Of a DNA stretch of 64,000 nt, positions 49,031-61,000 are shown in pieces (the first letter of the stretch is position 1; each line of letters starts with the position of its first letter). Location of the stretch: positions 1,240,001 to 1,304,000 of the forward strand of contig JAVXUO010001311.1 of NCBI GenBank assembly GCA_033065855.1, in the 5' to 3' direction. Below the pieces are notes generated by a model. It was not told the DNA's origin. It did not search any database and saw nothing but the letters and a program-made list of their open reading frames with translations. Origin of the DNA: Escallonia rubra. Its lineage: Eukaryota; Streptophyta; Magnoliopsida; Escalloniales; Escalloniaceae. The position numbers and the translations under genes were made by a program.

Positions 49031-49106
49031 TATTGAAACTTATTGATATAAGTAAAGATGATTCTATACACGTCTGCTCATCAGGCCATTTTGATGAACC
49101 TAATTA

Positions 49107-49606
49107 CTATCGTGTCCCTTTGTATTTAAAGGAACCCTTTAGTACAATACTGGAGATCTTCGATTCTCTTCAAATTGGTCATAAGCAGGACGAGTTCTTA
49201 AGAACTGTAGCACGCTGGATGCTAGCCCCACAAGAGAGATGCATCCCCACGACAAAAAGGTCAAGAGATAGCACTTCTTCACATGCACACTACAGAATCC
49301 GCAAAGAATCCCTGGACAGAACTTGCATTGGCATCATAAACTAGAGCAGAAAGAACACCGTACAGAAGTGATCCAACTGGAATGTTGGTGATCAGAATGT
49401 TGTCGTTAACACCTACACTATTAGGCCCAAAAAGCTCAGATGTTATTGACACCGCAGCTGCAAATATGAATCCCGAGCTCAACCCAATTAGTGCTGTGAC
49501 TGTGTGCAATGCCGTGTCACTGCCTGATGAAGCAAGCAAGAAGAAGGCAATTGGTGTTGGCACGAGTGCAATTGCCAGCCAACCAGTCCTCGCAAAGTAA
49601 GCCTTC
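49107..49606 (-). pseudogene. Captured NFD4-like / nodulin-like MFS transporter fragment
   Basis: Minus-strand reading from a splice acceptor (TGTGCAG before 49606): KAYFARTGWLAIALVPTPIA, then SELFGPNSVGVNDNI, VYDANASSVQGFFADSVVCM, and after a frame disruption KCYLLTFLSWGCISLVGLAS with LRTRPAYD. These are the C-terminal membrane segments of plant NFD4-like (major facilitator) proteins. Retention of intron-exon structure shows genomic rather than mRNA capture. The frame break and missing N-terminal half make it non-functional as a transporter. Confidence 0.85.
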
Positions 49607-50157
49607 CTGCACATATAAACATCTGTCTTACTACAAGTACATAGCATAATCCCGTCAGAAACTAAGCAAGCAAGCACAGCATATAACATCAATGAAAAAA
49701 AAATTATTCTTTCAAAAGTTCAGGGGGGTGCTTCAGCCCCCCCTTGTTACCATGCAGTTCCGCCCATGTCTGGGAAGGAATACAACTAATCAAGAAAATG
49801 GGGCTCAGAGATGTCACAGTGGAAACAGATTCATAAGCGGCAAGATATCTCATTTTGGGCAACAACAACAAATTCCATCATTTGAGCAACCTCATCAAAG
49901 ACTGCATTTATCTTATTAGAATTACGAAGTCTAAGCTTGTACATGTATACGTTGGAAGGTAACAAATGTGCTGATCAATTAGCCAATATTGGTGTCCAAA
50001 GAGGAGAACCTTTTGTGTAACTCATGCAACCACATGAAGTGGTCATTCCCCTCTTAGTAGCTGATGTAGCTGAGATTACCCATGCTAATTTGTAAACTGT
50101 TTTAAGGTTTTAATGTTATTACTTTCCGTTGCACACACAAAAAAAAAAAAAAAAACT

Positions 50158-50823
50158 ACATAGACAAGTGAATCGAGATGGAAACACGGTATGATTAATG
50201 GGACGGATCGGGCTGGTTACGGGTCTGAACACGTCCATTCCCAAACCCGGTGGAAGTCAAATTATCCGCTCCAATGGATCAGGTCCTGGGTCCAGATTAT
50301 TTTGCCAACCTCTCGCACGTGGTCCACTATAGCAAATAAGGCCTGTCACATGATCCCACGAGGATCATGCTTCGGGCACTACTGATTATTTTGTGGGTAC
50401 CAGTTGGGCCCAACGGGACCTTTATTAGGTGGGCCATTTACCAAAAGTTTGTTATATGTTCTAACCACGAACGAATATTACTGGAATATAATAATTCGTG
50501 ATTATTCAGGTTTTGATTGATACTAAGAATTTTCTAAGGGTGCATTTGGATAAATGATTTAAGATATCATGATATATAAAATTTATCCGTTTAATTTTTT
50601 TTACATTTTAGAATATCAAAATTTTGCAAAGTTAAATGTGTGGCATCTCTTGCATATTGGTATTGCACAACAATAATCAATTATGAAAAAAAAAACTATA
50701 AATACGTGAAACAAAACATGAAAAATAGATGGATGGAATTAAAAAAAAATAATAAGAAGAAGAGAGAGAGTGATGAACGTTTTACAAAATAAAAAGACAT
50801 GTGATACGAACGAAAATGCTTGA
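50158..50823. other. Intergenic DNA with possible MITE remnant
   Basis: No gene. AAGGGTGCATTTGGATAA near 50536 has the look of a hAT MITE end, without a found partner. Confidence 0.4.
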
Positions 50824-51108
50824 ACGCTTACCATATTTGTTTTATGTTTTCATATTCTGTTTTCATTTTCATGATTTTCATATTCAATTTGAAAATCTGT
50901 TCCTGTACTTTTATTATTTTCACAAAAAAAATTAGCTATTTTTTCTTATATTGGGTTAAGTTTGAGTGAAAAAAGCTGAAAACACATTTTAGGTGTTTTC
51001 AGTTTTTTGTGACTATTTGAGTAATTTTATCCAAAACGAAAACAAAAAATGGTAAAAGAATCGTTTTCATCATCATTGCTAAAAACAGAAAACGAATATG
51101 GTAAGCGT
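50824..51108. mobile_element. Small MITE
   Basis: The ends ACGCTTACCATATTTGTTTT and (reverse complement of the right end) ACGCTTACCATATTCGTTTT match at 19 of 20 bases. Length is 285 bases, A/T-rich, non-coding. No target duplication could be seen. Confidence 0.7.
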
Positions 51109-51825
51109 ACGGGGCCAATTTTAAATCTTCAACTAAATTAAGATTACCGGTTAAAATACATTACTCAAGCACACCCTAAATGCGAAGAAAGAAGCTGGAT
51201 CATTGTCTTGAAGTTTACTTTTGTTAGAGGGCCATTGAGGCTTCCAATCCTGAGAAGTCAAGTCACTATAAACTTGAAATGAAAATATTATTTTCAAGTA
51301 TGTTTTTTAAAGGATAGTGTTTATCATCTTCTTATTAGTTTAACGCTTCTAACTAAATTAGAAGGCAACAAAGTAATATTTTCAAACAAAAAAAAAAAAA
51401 AAATTCGTTGCATAAGTTATAATTTTTTTCTTTTAAGGTTAAACTGTGTAAAATGTACTACTGAAGTATTTAAAAATGGTGTCAAATCACATTTTTGTCC
51501 AAACGTGAATGCAAAGAGGGAAAGAAAGCAAGAAGCAAAAAGAATCATACGCTAAAGCGACGTCGCATGGCAGAATTCATTTGTCAAGAAAGTGCTCCTT
51601 TCCAACTTTCCCCAACCGTTTTGAACAAAATTTCAGCGCAAGCTCTTCGATACAAACGAAGCAGCTCACTTCCGCCAAACCACTCCGGCGATTTCTTCAA
51701 CAAAGGTCCCCCTGAAAATCTCCAAACAGAACTCCCCAAATTTATACGCACATTCTCTCTCATTTCACCAACAGAGCGTTCTCTCTCCTAAATCACTCCC
51801 TCTCTCTCTCTAGAATCTCCGAACA
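51109..51825 (+). promoter_or_regulatory. Upstream region of plastidial pyruvate kinase
   Basis: A/T-rich DNA becoming CT-rich just before the ATG (CTCTCTCTCTC near 51800-51811), the pyrimidine-rich leader common for strongly expressed plant genes. A weak TTTATA box at about 51740 is possible. No other motif is claimed. Confidence 0.45.
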
Positions 51826-54800
51826 ATGGCTCAAGTTGTAGCCACTAGGTCAACAATCCACAGCTCCTTCGCGAGCTCCGGCTCCGGATCCCTCCAGAGC
51901 CAAGTCGAGAAGCTCAGGCCGTCCGGATTCGCCTCCATAGCGCTGCCGCGCAATGAGCGCAGGAGCCGCCGAGCCGCTCGCGTCTCCGTCGCCGTCTCCG
52001 CGAAGAAGGCCGCCCGCGCCGACACCGAGGTCGTGCCGGTGTCTCCCGAGGACGTGCCGAAGGTCGAATCTCGCTCTTGCGCTTTTTTTGTTAATTGCTC
52101 GAATCACGTTCTTTTACGCACTTTAATTTCTTTACTTGTTGGTTTTGTTTTCAGTTTGATCGGTGAAAGTCACATTTGGATACGTGTTTCATTTCATGCA
52201 AATTTAGTTTTGAAGTGAAATTAAAAGCTCCTAATCTCACAAGTGTTATTAGACTAATCATAATTATTTTGACCTTCTATGATACCCCGCAGTTCTATTG
52301 GATCTTCTCCTTTGACTTTTTGCAAGATTGTGGCGTAGATTTTGGTCATATATATATATTGAACTGAACTCAAATAGAAATTATAGATTAAGTAATTAAA
52401 ACTTTACAAGTCAAGCTTCCTGCGGTAAAAAGAGTGAAGTCAACACGTACTAAATTCATCCTAGAAAGTTTGCCAAAAGTCAAAGCGGGGAAATTCAATG
52501 GAACGGAAAGATTATGTGTTATTTGCATTTTTCATGCAAATTGAGTTTCAAAGTGACAGTGTTATTTGCTTGTTAATAGATAACTAATGAAAAATTTGAC
52601 CTTTGCACATCTTTGTTATGGCACAGGCGCACGTCTAAGTAGGTTTATGTCCTCTCTTTTTTTTTTTAACTATAGTAACAGGAATTAAAGTTCCTCAAAG
52701 TTTAGAGTACCTAAATTTCATTATTGGCACCTAGTGTAATGGTTCTACTTAGAAAACTTTGAGTTGTGCTCTTTCTTCATTCACTTTACGTCATCTTTTG
52801 AAACAATATTCTTGATTTCTTATCAGTGTAGTGCATGAAAACTTTACAAAGATCGATATACTAATTGATACATTGAAAGCTTCAATATACAATAATTAAG
52901 GAACATGTAACATTCGCCAGCCGCACTAATTTTTGTTTGTGTATTTAACATATGCTGTAGAAATTTTATGCACATGAGAAGGTTCAAAAGGAGAATCTCA
53001 TTGCCTACTGATCTTCTTTCTTGTTCATTTTGACCAGACAATAGAGCACGCTCAGCATCTTGGAGAATTCCAGCATCTTGGCGACACCTCCGTGAGTATG
53101 TGGCCTAAACCTACAGTTAGACGTAAGACAAAAATTGTCTGCACTATTGGTCCTTCCACCAACACTCGCGAAATGATATGGAAGCTGGCTGAGGCTGGGA
53201 TGAACGTTGCCAGGCTGAACATGTCCCATGGAGATCATGCATCCCATCAGAAAGTTATTGATTTGGTTAAGGAATACAATGCTCAATCGAAAGACAATGT
53301 CATTGCAATAATGCTTGACACCAAGGTATGCTTGTTCTTGTGCTTTGCTATTATTTTTTCTATCTTGGGTTGCAGAATCAAGAGGCATGCTGCTTCATTT
53401 TGCATCCCCAGGTTGATAGCTGTCATCCAATGATTTAAAAGGTCATTCTGTCATTTACATCTTATACCGTTGAGCCTGTTAAGAAACTGATCAGGGATAG
53501 CCAGTTCTGCTAGTTACTTTTTTCTCTGTTTTGAAACTGCTCTAAAATTTTAAGTGGGTTTCCCACACATTTCCCAATGTATGACAAGGGTGAATGCTTT
53601 ACCTTGGGTATTCAGGACATGCGGAGGCTGTCCTTTTAGAAGAAGATGATCTTTCCGCAGTCGTATGCGATCCTTTTGTAGAAGAGCAGTGTTTTATGGA
53701 GATATGCTGGATTGCAACTGAGTACTGGGGCACGATGTGCTTAGCATGCGTGTGGAGTATATACTTCACGACTTCAGTAATTAAGAACTTAAGATATTCT
53801 TACGACCTTAGATGACAGTTATGAAACTTTTCACATATTTCCAGTGCCTGTATCAATATCTATAAGCAAATTGTAGCCTATTCAACACAATGATGCCTAG
53901 GCGTGCTAAAGAAAAACCATTACCAGTGTTCATGAAACAAGATTGTTGGTAGGGATCCATTTTGTATTGATCTAAGCATTAACGTATTTGCAAAGCTGCC
54001 TTTATCAATTACCTTTTGTTATTTCCAGATTAATTTAGTGGTCAGCACATAAAGTAATAAGTGACATCTTCCTGTTTTTTTATCATTAACAGGGCCCTGA
54101 GGTTAGGAGTGGTGATTTGCCTCAACCGGTCATGCTAGCAACTGGCCAGGAGTTCACTTTCACGATTCAAAGAGGGGTTGGCACTGCTGACTGTGTTAGT
54201 GTTAACTATGATGATTTTGTGAATGATGTAGAAGTGGGTGACATGCTTCTAGTTGATGGTGAGTACAATACCTTGTCCATTATTCAATGTTTTGTGTTTC
54301 TGTACCGTATATGAGTGTCTTGGTTGGTTTGGGGGCAATCGCATATGTTTGTATTGTCACTTAGGTGTAGGTATTTAGAACAAACTGTGGCGGAGGGTAT
54401 AGATTGGCTAGAGAAGAGTGCTTGTAGTGGCACTGTGGCAGCTTCAAGTTATTAGAATCCTCAAGAGGCATATGCAGTCTCATCTTTCGAGGGTCCTTTC
54501 AATGAGCGATTATGATGGACAGTTTTGTTTTCGTGATAATATTGCATCCTCATCCGTACTGTGAGTCTAGGGTTCCTGTAAAGGAGTTTTCTGATATCAT
54601 CATTTCTTGCAAGCGTACTTTCTGGTTGTTTCAGGTGAAGTCAAACATTTAGTCAATCTCTATAAAGTTTTTTTTAGGGATGAAGATTATCGGCCTTCCT
54701 AGTTGTACATGAAAGATTTATCTGCCGTCTTTTTTATGCACCACCAACTCTTGCTTTCTGTTGTAGGTGGTATGATGTCATTTTTAGTCAAGTCTAAAAC

Positions 54801-57800
54801 AGCAGAATTAGTGAAGTGTGAAGTTGTTGATGGAGGAGAGCTAAAATCAAGACGACATTTAAATGTTCGAGGAAAAAGTGCTACACTTCCATCCATCACT
54901 GGTTAGCCCCAACTGTCGTATCTTCATGATGGCTGTAATATCTTTCTAGTCAATTGACTCCAAAACAGTGCTTCTTAGTTGATTATTTCCAAATGAATGT
55001 AACCATATATATTGATTACTAACAGAAAAGGACTGGGATGACATCAAGTTTGGAGTGGACAATAACATTGACTTCTATGCGGTCTCATTTGTGAAAGATG
55101 CAGCAGTGATCCACGAGTTGAAGAATTATCTGCAAAGTATGTTTTTCTGGATACTTCTTCTAGTAGGAACATGTTTGTTTTGTGCTTAATAAAATATCTC
55201 TCCATGTTCCAACTTTCTCCATGTTGTCTTAATGTCTTACAGGCTGTGGTGCGGATATACATGTCATTCCAAAAATCGAAAGTGCAGACTCTATCCCAAA
55301 TTTGCATTCAATCATTGCAGCATCTGATGGGGTAATCGCCAAAATTGTTGTTCCGTTTTTACTTTTGTAAGAAAATCCATGTTAGGGTCCATATTGCAGC
55401 CAGAGTCTTTTGAATGGTACTAAATTGACTATAATCAGGACTAGGTTTTACATTCTTTACAATGTCGAGAAGATCGTGGCGAGATTTGAATGCTCGCTCC
55501 ATTTGAGATAACAAAACCTCCAATTAGTTACAATGTATAGTTTCCAACTGCTAACGACTCTATGTGGTGTTGGGTGTTGATGCCCCTTCTTAAGTAGTAG
55601 GTGGTGGGGTCGAACCCACCCCACAAGTGTGTCCAATGCTCTTAACAATATGTAACTATGTTCTCTCTGTCCCAAGAGAAATGCCATTGCTTTCCTTTTT
55701 CAGGACCATATTCTTACTAGCAAGTAGTCGTTATTTTCTCCCTGCTTTTACCCTCCAATTAAACTTCTAGTACTAATAATATTATCTTTTAGTACCTACT
55801 ATAACTGGGGGTATATATTGAAAAGCGAAACAATCAGTAGCATTTAAATGGATTCCTAGATCTAAATCAAAGTTGAGATTATATGACGGAAGGAGGAAGA
55901 GTATTTGACAATTGACACTGTATAGTTAAGCAGTTACTGGGATTCAGTTGGGAACTATTTAGCAACATAATGATTCCCCGTTCTGATATGTTGAAGTTTA
56001 TTTGTTGTTCTTCTCTCAGGCAATGGTTGCAAGAGGAGATCTTGGTGCAGAGCTCCCCGTTGAGGAGGTTCCATTATTGCAGGTAATGTATCCGTCTCCG
56101 AGGTTGCAATGACGAAATAAGCAACTTAGGTTGCCTACTGTATTTATGCTCACTAAGCACAATTTAATCAGTAATTTACTAACACACCGATATCGATTCT
56201 CGTTACTAAAAACCCTCTACAAAATTTTTCTACAATGTAGGAAGAAATAATCAGGCTGTGCCGCAGCATGGGAAAAGCTGTTATAGTGGCAACAAATATG
56301 CTGGAAAGTATGATTGTTCATCCAACACCAACCCGAGCAGAGGTATCAGACATTGCCATTGCTGTTAGAGAGGGTGCTGATGCAGTTATGCTTTCTGGAG
56401 AAACTGCTCATGGAAAGTAAGTTGCTTTCTTGGGTTTCTTAGTAGCTTTTTTGAACTTGAGGAACTGATTTCACTTCATGCAGACTGGCTGGCTGGAGTT
56501 TTTTAGAAGTTGGGATAACCCAGACCACCATATTCAGATATAATTGTCAAATTTGTCCCAATTATTGGTTTAGCTAAATACAGTAAACATTGAAGAATTT
56601 GGATGCTGCAGAAAACGAACTATAGACTTGAAAGTTTTCAAAATGAAAGACTAGTGTAAAATGCAGTTGATGAAGTTCCATTCAAAATAGCATCTCTGCT
56701 GTGTCAAACTAACTTGAGACTTTTACTTTGAGGTTTAATTAACTTGAGTGAAACGAATGTTCTTCTGGTATGATGATTTGGTTACACTCTATGCAGATTT
56801 CCTTTGAAAGCTGTTAAGGTTATGCACACAGTCTCATTACGAACTGAAGCTACCATAGTTGCTGGGGAAACACCATCTAATCTTGGCCAAGCCTTTAAGG
56901 TTAGTTATACTTTACATATAATTGCTTACCCTGGTATGCGCCCCTGCACACATGCAAATGGCGCTTCCTTTGTTTCTTACTTTAAAGTGTCCATCAGGAT
57001 ACCAGCCAAAACTGACCAAAGCTTTTGGTCATGTGCAGAACCATATGAGTGAAATGTTTGCCTTCCATGCTACTATGATCTCAAACACCCTTGGAACGTC
57101 AACTGTTGTCTTCACCAGAACTGGGTTCATGGCCATCCTACTAAGCCATTATCGACCTTCTGGCACTATATATGCATTTACAAATGAGTGAGTCTCGTAA
57201 TTCCACACTCGTCTCATTGGGCTGGTGTTTAAAGATCTGATGTGTATGAACATGAGGTTGTGTTAACAGTATGATTCAAAACCAAATTTTTAGCTTCAAG
57301 GATCTGCTACACAACTAATTTCATGGACTATTCACCAGAGAAATCTTTGGCAGAGATATTCATTTTTATGAGTTGAATAATCTCATGGACAATGGCCTGC
57401 AGGAAAAGGATACAACAGAGGTTGGCTTTGTATCAAGGAGTTTGCCCCATATACATGCAATTCTCGGATGATGCTGAAGAGACCTTTACAAATGCGTTGG
57501 CCTTGTTACAGGTGAGTTTAACTGTGCTTTTCAATTTCATCTGTTACTTCACTGCTTGCATTTTTGTCCAAACCCTCGAGTCTACCCATCTTCGCAGGAA
57601 ATTTCTTTCTTGAATTAGATTTAGGGATAATACCATTTTAGTCCCCTGAACTATCCCCGCTTTTTTATTTTGGTCCCTGTACTTTAAAATCCGTTAAATC
57701 AGTCCCCATACTTTGTTCCGTCATCAAATAGAACCCTCCGTTGGGATTTCCCGTCAAAAGAGACCACGTGACAGGCACGGGGTCGTTTTTTGAAGGGTAT

Positions 57801-59904
57801 TTCCGGCAAGCCACTGGTTCATCTGGTCGCTCTGGCAGCCATCGCCAAGATCGGAAGGGTTCTTGAAACGAACGGCCGAGATCGGAAGAGTAATAGAGTG
57901 GGCCGCGCTTCTTCTTCTCGTAGCTGATCCCCCGTGCTTTGGACTGCGAATCGCGGATTTTGCGGAGGTTCATCTGGTCGCTCCGGCAGCCATCGCCAAG
58001 ATCGGAAGGGTTCTTGAAACGAACAGCCGAGATCGGAAGAGTAATAGGGTGAGCGCCGCTTCTTCTCGTAGCTGATCCCCCCGTGCTTTGGACTGTGAAT
58101 CGCGGATTTTGCGGAGGTAAAGTCGGACGGTAGCTCCCCGAACGGGTTCGACTCGGGCTTGCCTTCGTTCTCCTCGAAGGCGGCGCAGAGGCGTCCGATG
58201 AGGGCGTCGAGGCTGCCCCAGGCTTGGCGGAGGGGGCAGGGGCAGGGGGCGGGTGAGGAATGGTGGCCGAAGAAAGGGCAGGGGTAGGCATGGACCTTAG
58301 CGGGTGGGGAAGGGTGGCCGAACTGGTTGAGGTAGCGGAGGAACTCGAGGACGTGGGCGCCGCTGCAGCGGGCGAGGGAGAGCGGCGGCCGGTGGTTGCG
58401 CAGGTACTGCCCGAACATGTTTCAGTCCCGGCGCTTCTGGTTCTCGTACCGGCTCAGGGTCGTGGGCATGGACCTTGGATTCTCCATTGTCTGTTCATTC
58501 TTCAACCAAAAAACCCCCCAAAATCCCGTCCATTTGTCTTCGCTTGCCAGAAATACCCTTCAAAAAAGACCCTGTGCCTGTCACGTGGTCTTTTTTGATG
58601 GTAAATTTCAACAGAGGGATCTATTTGATGACGGCACAAAGTACATGGACTGATTTAACGGATTTTAAAGTACAGGGACCAAAATAAAAAAGCGGGGATA
58701 GTTCAGGGGACTAAAATGGTATTATCCCTTAGATTTACATCCCTCTCAACCCGAGAACTATAATGTGTGGCTAAGAGTGCACTCCTGTTCCATCATATGG
58801 AAAATTGTAACCGAAATCCTTTTTATCTGGCACTGAAGCACTTTCTACTAAGACCAATGTGAACGAACAATATGTGATTACGCTCTTGTGGCCTAAGAGG
58901 CTAAGGGTAGGTTTGACAAAAAAAATTTCCTCTTTTTTTTTTCAGTTTTTAAAAACTGAAAAAAAAGGAGCGTTTGGTAACCATTTTTTTTTCAATTTTA
59001 AAAATCAGTTTTTAAACTGCTCCAGAAACTGGTTTTTTTTTTCCCATTTGGTTTTTTTTTCTTAGACCACCACCACCACCCTCCCACCGCCGGCAGCCAC
59101 CTCAGGCGACCATCGCCGGAGACTGCCGGCCGCCGGCGACCACCTCCGGCCGCCGGTGACCACCGCCGGAGACTGCCGGCTGCCACCTCCGGCCGCCGGC
59201 GACTAGCCACCTCCGGCCGCCAACGCTACACCCCACCACCGCCACCACAAACCACCAAAAAAAAAAAGTCAAAAAAAAAAGGGTTCCCAAACACCAAAAA
59301 AAAAAAAACTAAAAAAAAAAAGGGGTTATCAAACACCCACATGTTTTTATATATAAAAAAAATTAAGCTGCTCTTTAAAAAACTGCTCTTTAAAAACTGA
59401 AAACCAAATTTTTTTTTTGTCAAACGAACCCTAAGACTCGACCCTACTTGTCTATTGTCTTGGCTAACAGTGTTCTTGGCGAACTGATCGCTGATGTCAG
59501 TCACTGGTCTAACTTCTTTATTTATTTATGTGGGGGAGCCTTTAGTGTCACGGTAAGGTTGCTCCATCGTTACCTTGTGTCATGGTTGAAATGCGGAAGA
59601 CTGTTCACTAAAAGTAGGGCTAAGGTTGTGGACATAGAACCTCCCAGACCCTCCAATGGCGGTTGCGTTGGCCTTTTCTGCTGCTTTATTTTAATTTTCA
59701 TGTTACGTTCCTTGTGTGTACTTTTTCATTGCGAGGCTTCTACCAGTTGGCATATATCACATTGCGTCTGAAAACGAACTGGTTTTTCATATACAGAAGC
59801 AAGGAATGGTGAAAGAAGGAGAACAGGTAGCTCTTGTTCAGAGTGGCAGGCAGCCTATATGGCGGTTTCAGTCCACTCACAACATCCACGTCAGGAAGGT
59901 TTAG
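51826..59904 (+). CDS. PKP2: Plastidial pyruvate kinase beta subunit, 12 exons, 577 residues
   Basis: Exons: 51826-52062, 53038-53325, 54093-54258, 54767-54901, 55026-55136, 55243-55331, 56020-56082, 56241-56416, 56797-56899, 57039-57187, 57403-57511, 59797-59904; all GT-AG, one frame of 1734 bases to TAG. The N-terminal 60 or so residues are Ser/Arg/Ala-rich without acids, a chloroplast transit peptide. Then come [43 protein letters not shown] (catalytic Lys/Glu), [16 protein letters not shown] and [20 protein letters not shown], the pyruvate kinase signatures. It converts phosphoenolpyruvate and ADP to pyruvate and ATP in plastids, feeding fatty-acid synthesis with an alpha subunit. Length (577) fits the beta1 family. 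Intron 11 contains a Pack-MULE and a MITE; the frame is intact. Confidence 0.96.
57815..58115. repeat. Tandem duplication of about 150 bp inside the Pack-MULE
   Basis: Two copies of a unit containing GGTTCATCTGGTCGCTC (or the related CTCCGG version), GATCGGAAGGGTTCTTGAAA and GACTGYGAATCGCGGATTTT, meeting near 57965. It duplicates the 3' end of the captured ALOG sequence. Confidence 0.85.
57965..58487 (-). pseudogene. Captured ALOG/LSH transcription factor fragment
   Basis: Minus-strand reading from ATG at 58487: [20 protein letters not shown], a stop in place of the usual Trp, then [54 protein letters not shown] and [16 protein letters not shown]. These are the ALOG (DUF640) domain of LIGHT-DEPENDENT SHORT HYPOCOTYLS-type proteins. 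A frameshift follows; [20 protein letters not shown] is read in another frame. The stop and frameshift mean no full ALOG protein is made. Confidence 0.9.
58905..59431. mobile_element. MITE in the last pyruvate kinase intron
   Basis: The ends GGGTAGGTTTGACAAAAAAA and (reverse complement of the right end) GGGTTCGTTTGACAAAAAAA mirror each other. The interior has mirrored TTTTTTCAGTTTTTAAAAAC runs and a CCGGCCGCCGG-rich core. The flanks show at best a 6-of-8 match (TAAGAGGC / TAAGACTC). Non-coding. Family resemblance to the MITEs at 40166 and 42471. Confidence 0.7.
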
Positions 59905-60942
59905 ATGAAAAATAAATCTAGAAGAACCTGAGCAGAGATCTCTTCCCTCGCACTAGGTTTGATTCTTTGACGACTGGACAAGCATTGCTTTTGCTTGTTT
60001 CAGGCCAAGCTAAATCTGGTTGTAGTTCTGTACTCCATACATGGACCCTGCTTGTTAGCGCTTCTTTTTGGTCTTGTAGTATTTTTTAGGTGGTCATTTT
60101 TTCATCATTTCGCTGTGTTTTTTGGACTTATTATGAACGGAGAATTGGTGAAATTTGGGGAAAAAGCATGTGAGCTGTGATAATAAGAGCTATTTTGTTT
60201 GTGCTTCCGTATCCTCTCTTGCTGGTGACCTTGTGGAAAATCTCTCTATTTTAGGGAATATTTCTTTATAACCTATGCCTGACAGGAGTCCCCACTCGCA
60301 AGCACTACATTTGCAGATGCCCAAATGGCCTTTGACGAACCCAAAGGAAAGCGAGATTAAAAAAAAACCCATGTATATGACATATTTCGAAAAAAATATT
60401 GGTTGAAAGAAATGCATGTTAAGGGAAGAAAAAGAATTATTTCAGTTTGTCACGGCATTAATCTGTAAATTCACCATATGTTGAGATAAATTGTCTTACA
60501 ATAATGTCTATTGCACTTAACTTACTAACTCCTATGGTGCAAGATTTATTCTGCCCTAAGGTCACCCTGCGCTTATAATTCTTAAGAGGGAAAGAAGTGA
60601 AAGGAATCAGACAACGGAGATCAAACGTTAGTGTGTGAAGAAAACAAAAGACCAAAGATTAACAAAAGCATGGCCGGCCTCATTTTGTGGACTCCTAGGA
60701 CAGGGGTGCACATGAAGATATAATCGTTAGACCACACAACGGAAAATCTAATGGAAAAAAGATCAATGAGTCTCGTTCAGTTATAGCCAGCCGTGTCTGC
60801 GGAAGAATGTCCCTAGGTACGCCAAGAGGTTCCATTTCCATCCTGCAAGAGTCCGGCCAAGGATTGCAGCTGCCTTGCTCTTCCCAACGCCAACAACAAT
60901 GCCAGAAAAAACAAATCAAACTATGATTACTCTGTGTGTGTC

Positions 60943-61000
<58 letters not shown>

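Larger units (their letters stand above)
47234..49768. mobile_element. hAT element carrying a host gene fragment, inserted in the LINE
   Basis: The ends are CAGGGGCCGGAA and TTCCGCCCATG (inverted, imperfect), with perfect 8-base flanks TCTGGGAA at 47226-47233 and 49769-49776. It interrupts the RNase H frame of the LINE. The element holds no transposase; about 1.2 kb is its own sequence and the rest is a nested MULE (47326-48651). Its right half contains a minus-strand fragment of an NFD4-like transporter gene, so it behaves like a gene-capturing hAT. Confidence 0.9.
46695..50157 (+). mobile_element. 5'-truncated LINE (zinc-knuckle/RNase H end), split by a nested insertion
   Basis: The left part (46695-47233) encodes pieces of the region between RT and RNase H (DETTEHIIRDC; SVFAAALWQIWKDRN-like FVFAAALWQIWKDRNRE) and an RNase H start (GGFGGLLRD, APEAELQGLWE). 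The reading resumes at 49777 with GIQLIKKMGLRDVTVETDS and ends CADQLANIGVQRGEPFV near 50020, then a poly(A) run at 50141-50157. The gap is exactly a hAT element with its target duplication. Frame changes and in-frame stops show it is dead. It is only about 0.9 kb without the insert. Confidence 0.88.
57624..58728. mobile_element. Pack-MULE with an ALOG-gene fragment, in the last pyruvate kinase intron
   Basis: Inverted ends of about 190 bases, starting GGGATAATACCATTTTAGTC at both sides and nearly identical, each containing a CACGTG. Flanks TTAGATTTA at 57615-57623 and 58729-58737 are a perfect 9-base duplication, as for Mutator-like elements. No transposase. The interior is a minus-strand fragment of an ALOG (LSH) gene with a local duplication. 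It lies wholly inside intron 11. Confidence 0.93.

Noticed and set aside
55600..55620. tRNA-like B-box word (GGGTCGAACCCACCC)
   Set aside because: No A box, acceptor stem or cloverleaf around it. No tRNA gene was found anywhere in the window.
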